Positions 57,701 through 64,000 of a stretch of 64,000 bases of DNA are shown in pieces. The number at the start of each line of letters is the position of its first letter. The first letter of the stretch is position 1. The notes beneath the pieces are model-generated. The model saw nothing but the letters and a program-made list of their open reading frames with translations. It was not told the origin of the DNA and made no database searches. Origin of the DNA: Megachile rotundata (Eukaryota > Arthropoda > Insecta > Hymenoptera > Megachilidae); contig NW_027473619.1 of NCBI RefSeq assembly GCF_050947335.1, forward strand, positions 1-64,000, given 5' to 3'. The position numbers and the translations under genes were made by a program.

Positions 57701-60009
57701 TATTATGCAGATATAATCGATAGAAGGACAATTACTATACTCATTACTCTTATTATTATCAATCTAACTCATATTATTAGCCATATTATGCTTATATGAT
57801 CGATAGAACGACAAGTACTATACTTATTACTCTCTTTATTATCAATCTAACTCAAATTATTAGCCACATTATGCTTATATGATCGATATAACGACAATTA
57901 CTATACTCATTTCCCTTATTATTATCAATCTAACTCATATTATTAGCCATATTATGCTTATATGATCGATAGAACGACAATTACTATACTTATTACTCTC
58001 TTTATTATCAATCTAACTCATATTATTAGCCATATTATGCTTATATGATCGATAGTACGACAATTACTAGACTCATTACTCTTATTATTATCAACCTAAT
58101 TCATATTATTAGCCATATTATGCTTATATGATCGATAGAACAGCAATTACAATACTCATTACTCTTATTATTATCAATCTAACTCATATTATTAGCCATA
58201 TTATGCTTATATGATCGATAGGACGACAATTACTATACTCATTACTCTTATTATTATCAATCTAACTCATATTATTAGCCATATTATGCTCATATGATCG
58301 ATAGAACGACAATTACTATACTTATTACACTCACTGTTATCAATCCAACTCATATTATTAGCCATATTATGGTTATATGGCCGATAGATGGACAATTACT
58401 ATGCTTATTACTCTTATTATTATCAATCTAACTCATATTATTAGCCATATTATGCTTATATGATCGATAGAACGACAATTACTGTACTCATTACTCATAT
58501 TATTATCAATCTAACTCATATTATTAGCCATATTATGCTTATATGATCGATATAACGACAATTACTAAACTTATTACACTCACTGTTATCAATCTAACTC
58601 ATATTATTAGCCATATTATGGTTATATGATCGATAGGACGACAATTACTATACTCATTACTCTTATTATTATCAATCTAACTCATATTATTAGCCATATA
58701 ATGCTTATATGATCGATAGGACGACAATTACTATACTCATTACTCTTAGTATTATCAATCTAACTCATATTATTAGCCATATTATGCATATATGATCGAT
58801 AGGACGACAATTACTGTACTCATTACTCTTATTATTATCAATTTAACTCATATTATTAGCCATATTATGCAGATATGATCGATAGAACGACAATTACTAT
58901 ACTTATTACTCTTATTCTCATCAATCTAACTCATATTATTAGCCATATTATGCTTATATGATCGATATAACGACAATTACTATACTTATTACACTCACTG
59001 TTATCAATCTAACTCATATTATTAGCCATATTATGCTTATATGATCGATAGGACGACAATTACTATACTCATTACTCTTATTATTATCTCTCTAACTCAT
59101 ATTATTAGCCATATTATGCTTATATGATCGATAGAACGACAATTACTATGCTTATTACACTCACTATTATCAATCTAACTCATATTATTAACCATATTAT
59201 GCAGATATGATAGATAGAACGACAATTACTATACTTTTTACTCTTATTCTTATCAATCTAACTCATAGTATTAGCCATATTATGCATATATGATCGATAG
59301 GATGACAATTACTATACTCATTACTCTTATTATTATCAATCTAACTCATATTATTAGCCATATTATGCTTATATGATCGATATAACGACAATTACTATAC
59401 TTATCACACTCACTGTTATCAATCTAACTCATATTATTAGCCATATTATAGGTATGTGACCGATAGAACGACAATTACTATACTTATTACTCTTATTATT
59501 ATCATTCTAACTCATATTATTAGCCATATTATGCTTATATGATCGATAGAACGACAATTACTATACTTATTACTCTCATTATTATCAATCTAACTCATAT
59601 TATTAGCCATATTATGCTTATATGATCGATAGAACGATAATTACTATACTTATTACTCTCACTGTTATCAATCTAACTCATATTATTAGCCATATTATGT
59701 TTATATGATCGATAGAACGACAATTACTATACTTATTACTCTCATTATTATCAATCTAACTCATATTATTAGCCATATTATGGTTATATGGCCGATAGAT
59801 GGACAATTACTATGCTTATTACTCTTATTATTATCAATCTAACTCATATTATTAGCCATATTATGCTTATATGATCGATAGAACGACAATTACTGTACTC
59901 ATTACTCATATTATTATCAATCTAACTCATATTATTAGCCATATTATGCTTATATGATCGATATAACGACAATTACTAAACTTATTACACTCACTGTTAT
60001 CAATCTAAC
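54720..60009 (+). repeat. 32-mer HOR (2657 bp), two copies
   Basis: Unit 1 (54720-57352) and unit 2 (57377-60009) correspond at an offset of 2,657 bp, 32 monomers including one 84-bp copy. Shared rare variants are TATAATCGATAGAAGG, CATTTCCCTTATT, TGGCCGATAGATGG, TTATCTCTCTAAC, ATTATAGGTATGTGACC and CTTAGTATTATC. Differences seen are CTTGTTATTATC near 56670 against CTTATTATTATC in unit 2, and CTCATAATTATTAG at the end of unit 1. The near-identity marks it as recent. The TGGCCGATAGATGG monomer was seen only here. Confidence 0.9.
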
Positions 60010-60328
60010 TCATATTATTAGCCATATTATGCTTATATGATCGATAGGACGACAATTACTATACTCATTACTCTTATTATTATCAATCTAACTCATATTA
60101 TTAGCCATATAATGCTTATATGATCGATAGGACGACAATTACTATACTCATTACTCTTAGTATTATCAATCTAACTCATATTATTAGCCATATTATGCAT
60201 ATATGATCGATAGGACGACAATTACTGTACTCATTACTCTTATTATTATCAATTTAACTCATATTATTAGCCATATTATGCAGATATGATCGATAGAACG
60301 ACAATTACTATACTTATTACTCTTATTA
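58346..60328 (+). repeat. Nested 17-mer (1411 bp) inside the 32-mer HOR
   Basis: The TGGCCGATAGATGG monomer and its followers, to about seven monomers, recur 1,411 bp (17 monomers) apart. The interval 58346-58917 matches 59757-60328, and the same pair exists in unit 1 at about 55690 and 57100. The CCGATAG positions 55724, 57135, 58381 and 59792 are spaced 1,411, 1,246 and 1,411 bp, so the 32-mer is a 17-mer plus 15-mer alternation. The last copy continues beyond the 32-mer unit, giving a third partial repeat. One difference is GGTTATATGATCG near 58621 against GCTTATATGATCG near 60032. Confidence 0.82.
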
Positions 60329-61353
60329 TTATCAATCTAACTCATATTATTAGCCATATTATGCTTATATGATCCGTAGAACGACAGTTACTATAGTTAT
60401 TAATCTTATTATTATCAATCTAACTCATATTATTAGCCATATTATGGTTATATGACCGATAGAACGGCAAGTACTATACTTATTACTCTTATTATTATCA
60501 ATCTAACTCATATTATTAGCCATATTATGCTTTTATGATCGATAGGACGACAATTACTATACTCATTACTCTTACTATTATCAATCTAACTCATATTATT
60601 AGCCATATTGTGCTTATATGATCGATAGAACGACAAGTACTATACTTACTACTTTTACTGTTATCAATCTAACTCATATGATTAGCCATATTATGCTTAT
60701 ATGATCGATAGAACGGCAATTACTATTCTTATTACACTCACTGTTATCAATCTAACTCATATTATTAGCCATATTTTGATTATATGACCGATAGAACGAC
60801 AATTACTATACTTATTACACTTATTATTATCAATCTAACTCATATTATTAGCCATATTATGCTTATATGATCGATAGGACGACAATTACTATACTCATTA
60901 CTCTTATTATTATCAATCTAACTCATATTATTAGCCATATTATGCTCATATGATCGATAGAACGACAATTACTATACTTATTACACTCACTGTTATCAAT
61001 CCAACTCATATTATTAACCATATTATGCAGATATGATCGATAACACGACAATTACTATACTTATTACTCTTATTATTATCAATCTAACTCAAATTATTAG
61101 CCATATTATGCTTATATGATCGATATAACGACAATTACTATCCTCATTTCTCTTATTATTATCAATCTAACTCATATTATTAGCCATATTATGCTTATAT
61201 GATCGATAGAACGACAATTACTACACTTATTACTGTCTTTATTATCAATCTAACTCATATTATTAGCCATATTATGCTTATATGATCGATAGTACGACAA
61301 TTACTAGACTCATTACTCTTATTATTATCAACCTAATTCATATTATTAGCCAT

Positions 61354-61519
61354 ATTATGCTTATATGATCGATAGAACAGCAATTACAATACTCATTACT
61401 CTTATTATTATCAATCTAACTCATATTATTAGCCATATTATGCTTATATGATCGATAGAACAGCAATTACAATACTCATTACTCTTATTATTATCAATCT
61501 AACTCATATTATTAGCCAT
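61354..61519 (+). repeat. Two adjacent identical monomers (GAACAGC type)
   Basis: Two successive 83-bp copies (61354-61436 and 61437-61519) are the same GATAGAACAGCAATTACAAT monomer, with no difference seen. Elsewhere this type is single and follows a GATAGTACGAC monomer. It is a local one-monomer duplication, the smallest amplification step visible. Confidence 0.85.
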
Positions 61520-61593
61520 ATTACGCTTATATGATCGATAGGACGACAATTACTATACTCATTACTCTTATTATTATAAATCTAACTCATATT

Positions 61594-63193
61594 ATTAGCC
61601 ATATTATGCTTATATGATCGATAGAACGACAATTACTATGCTTATTACACTCACTATTATCAATCTAACTCATATTATTAACCATATTATGCAGATATGA
61701 TCGATAGAACGACAATTACTATACTTATTACTCTTATTCTCATCAATCTAACTCATATTATTAGCCATATTATGCTTATATGATCGATATAACGACAATT
61801 ACTATACTTATTACACTCACTGTTATCAATCTAACTCATATTATTAGCCATATTATGCTTATATGATCGATAGGACGACAATTACTATACTCATTACTCT
61901 TATTATTATCTCTCTAACTCATATTATTAGCCATATTATGCTTATATGATCGATAGAACGACAATTACTATGCTTATTACACTCACTATTATCAATCTAA
62001 CTCATATTATTAACCATATTATGCAGATATGATAGATAGAACGACAATTACTATACTTTTTACTCTTATTCTTATCAATCTAACTCATAGTATTAGCCAT
62101 ATTATGCATATATGATCGATAGGATGACAATTACTATACTCATTACTCTTATTATTATCAATCTAACTCATATTATTAGCCATATTATGCTTATATGATC
62201 GATATAACGACAATTACTATACTTATCACACTCACTGTTATCAATCTAACTCATATTATTAGCCATATTATAGGTATGTGACCGATAGAACGACAATTAC
62301 TATACTTATTACTCTTATTATTATCATTCTAACTCATATTATTAGCCATATTATGCTTATATGATCGATAGAACGACAATTACTATGCTTATTACACTCA
62401 CTATTATCAATCTAACTCATATTATTAACCATATTATGCAGATATGATCGATAGAACGACAATTACTATACTTATTACTCTTATTCTCATCAATCTAACT
62501 CATATTATTAGCCATATTATGCTTATATGATCGATATAACGACAATTACTATACTTATTACACTCACTGTTATCAATCTAACTCATATTATTAGCCATAT
62601 TATGCTTATATGATCGATAGGACGACAATTACTATACTCATTACTCTTATTATTATCTCTCTAACTCATATTATTAGCCATATTATGCTTATATGATCGA
62701 TAGAACGACAATTACTATGCTTATTACACTCACTATTATCAATCTAACTCATATTATTAACCATATTATGCAGATATGATAGATAGAACGACAATTACTA
62801 TACTTTTTACTCTTATTCTTATCAATCTAACTCATAGTATTAGCCATATTATGCATATATGATCGATAGGATGACAATTACTATACTCATTACTCTTATT
62901 ATTATCAATCTAACTCATATTATTAGCCATATTATGCTTATATGATCGATATAACGACAATTACTATACTTATCACACTCACTGTTATCAATCTAACTCA
63001 TATTATTAGCCATATTATAGGTATGTGACCGATAGAACGACAATTACTATACTTATTACTCTTATTATTATCATTCTAACTCAAATTATTAGCCATATTA
63101 TGCTTATATGATCGATAGAACGACAATTACTATGCTTATTACACTCACTATTATCAATCTAACTCATATTATTAACCATATTATGCAGATATG
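61594..63193 (+). repeat. 9-mer HOR (747 bp), about two copies
   Basis: The period is 747 bp: 61594-62446 corresponds to 62341-63193. Each unit runs A, GCAGATATGATCG with TTATTCTCATC, GATATAACG, GATAGGACG with TTATCTCTCTAAC, A, B, C (with CATAGTATTAG between), GATATAACG with CTTATCACAC, and ATTATAGGTATGTGACC. The composition differs from the 52-kb 9-mer, so the two arose independently. Material is shared with 56260-56870 in the 32-mer HOR. It ends where GCAGATATGATCG is replaced by GCAGATATGATAG at about 63193. Confidence 0.86.
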
Positions 63194-64000
63194 ATAGATA
63201 GAACGACAATTACTATACTTTTTACTCTTATTCTTATCAATCTAACTCATAGTATTAGCCATATTATGCATATATGATCGATAGGATGACAATTACTATA
63301 CTCATTACTCTTATTATTATCAATCTAACTCATATTATTAGCCATATTATGCTTATATGATCGATATAACCACAATTACTATACTTACCACACTCACTGT
63401 TATCAATCTAACTCATATTATTAGCCATATTATAGTTATGTGACCGATAGAACGACAATTACTATACATATTACTCTTATTATTATCATTCTAACCCATA
63501 TTATTAGCCATATTATGCTTATATGATCGATAGAACGACAATTACTATACTTATTACTCTCATTATTATCAATCTAACTCATATTATTAGCCATATTATG
63601 CTTATATGATCGATAGAACGACAATTACTATACTTATTACTCTTATTATTATCATTCTAAGTCATATTATTAGCCATATTATGGTTATATGATCGATAGT
63701 ACGACAATTACTAGACTCATTACTCTTATTATTATCAACCTAATTCATATTATTAGCCATATTATGCTTATATGATCGATAGAACAGCAATTACAATACT
63801 CATTACTCTTATTATTATCAATCTAACTCATATTATTAGCCATATTATGCTTATATGATCGATAGGACGACAATTACTATACTCATTACTCTTATTATTA
63901 TCAATCTAACTCATATTATTAGCCATATTATGCTCATATGATCGATAGAACGACAATTACTATACTTATTACACTCACTGTTATCAATCCAACTCATATT
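63086..64000 (+). repeat. Displaced copy of 54121-55035, cut by window end
   Basis: The last 915 bp match 54121-55035 at an offset of 8,965 bp (108 monomers plus one base). Shared rare variants are GATATAACCACAATT, CTTACCACACTC, ATTATAGTTATGTGACC, ATACATATTACTC, TTCTAACCCAT and TTCTAAGTCAT. Correspondence is unbroken to the end of the window, so the match, and perhaps the start of another 32-mer-like unit, probably continues beyond it. Confidence 0.87.

Larger units (their letters stand above)
1..64000 (+). repeat. AT-rich satellite array, 83-bp monomer
   Basis: The entire window is a head-to-tail tandem array of an 83-bp monomer, about 770 copies, all in one orientation. Recurrence is read directly: the block beginning ATTATGCTTATATGATCGAT (sometimes ATTACG or ATTATGG) returns every 83 bp throughout, with a few 84-bp copies. 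The consensus counts are 29 A, 34 T, 14 C and 6 G (76% A+T). Most copies differ from it at only a few positions. I found no interrupting unique DNA, transposon, rRNA or tRNA gene, CRISPR array or gene. Consensus stops TGA (13-15), TAG (20-22), TAA (64-66) and TAG (77-79), together with the frame shift per copy, close every frame within a few monomers. A eukaryotic heterochromatic satellite is the natural reading. Centromeric function is possible but not shown. The array continues past both ends of the window. Confidence 0.97.

Noticed and set aside
1..64000. A CRISPR array, because short conserved boxes alternate with more variable stretches.
   Set aside because: The variable parts are a small set of recurrent alleles of the same sequence, not unique spacers. 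The unit is a plain 83-bp tandem repeat, and no cas-like coding sequence is present.
1..64000. A CENP-B box in the CpG-containing part of the monomer.
   Set aside because: On neither strand does the consensus contain the TTCG...A..CGGG core. The GATCGATAGAACGAC segment has CpGs but no CGGG. Centromere identity cannot be argued from this.
1..64000. Promoters, origins or terminators suggested by AT-rich TATA-like motifs and small palindromes (ATCGAT, CATATTATG).
   Set aside because: These motifs occur in essentially every monomer as part of the repeat, so they carry no site-specific signal. The palindromes are only 6-9 bp and no stable hairpin with a T-run was seen.
1..64000. Tandem repeats of a bacterial, archaeal or giant extrachromosomal element.
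   Set aside because: At least 64 kb of pure satellite with layered HORs and no genes is not known to me from such elements. A eukaryotic heterochromatic array is far more likely.

Overview
The whole 64,000-base window is one uninterrupted satellite DNA array. It is built from roughly 770 head-to-tail copies of an AT-rich monomer of 83 bp (84 bp in one recurrent variant). All copies lie on the same strand. I saw no unique sequence, mobile-element insertion, inversion, RNA gene, microsatellite expansion or protein-coding gene. Both window edges fall inside the array, so its true length is greater than 64 kb. An array of this size and purity points to a eukaryotic chromosome, most likely centromeric, pericentromeric, subtelomeric or other heterochromatin. 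I do not recognise the monomer family and cannot name the species, the clade or the chromosomal location.

The consensus monomer, phased to start at ATTATGCTTATATGATCGAT, is about 76% A+T. It is strand-asymmetric (14 C against 6 G) and carries two CpGs. ATCGAT and the 9-bp dyad CATA-T-TATG are its small palindromes. Because 83 is not a multiple of 3, the reading frame shifts in every copy and stops accumulate in all frames, so nothing here is likely to be coding.

The interest lies above the monomer. Monomers fall into recognisable types that differ mainly at the spacer after ATTATG, in the segment between GAT and CGAC, and in the TTATTACTC/TTATTACAC region. The types recur in fixed orders and form a patchwork of higher-order repeats (HORs). 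Periods I could measure by position are 2, 6, 8, 9, 13, 17, 21, 30 and 32 monomers. Longer displaced duplications lie at about 46, 47, 49, 54, 59, 62, 63, 71, 73 and 108 monomers.

Region by region: 1-6060 is a mixed block with 6-mer, dimer, 8-mer and 13-mer structure. 6061-8972 repeats 1-2912. 8141-12694 is a 21-mer HOR with 2.6 copies. 12871-22417 is a large displaced duplication in two pieces. 22428-27422 is a 30-mer HOR in two copies with no difference seen. 27423-33496 is a mosaic of older segments. 32208-42612 holds large displaced duplications, the biggest offset by 5,895 bp. 43405-52819 re-uses those segments at further offsets. 52060-53570 and 61594-63193 are independent 9-mer HORs. 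54720-60009 is a 32-mer HOR with a 17-mer nested inside. 63086-64000 copies 54121-55035. Nested duplications and hybrid junction monomers fit repeated unequal exchange or replication-based amplification at many scales. All similarity statements come from reading aligned positions by eye, not from computed alignments.
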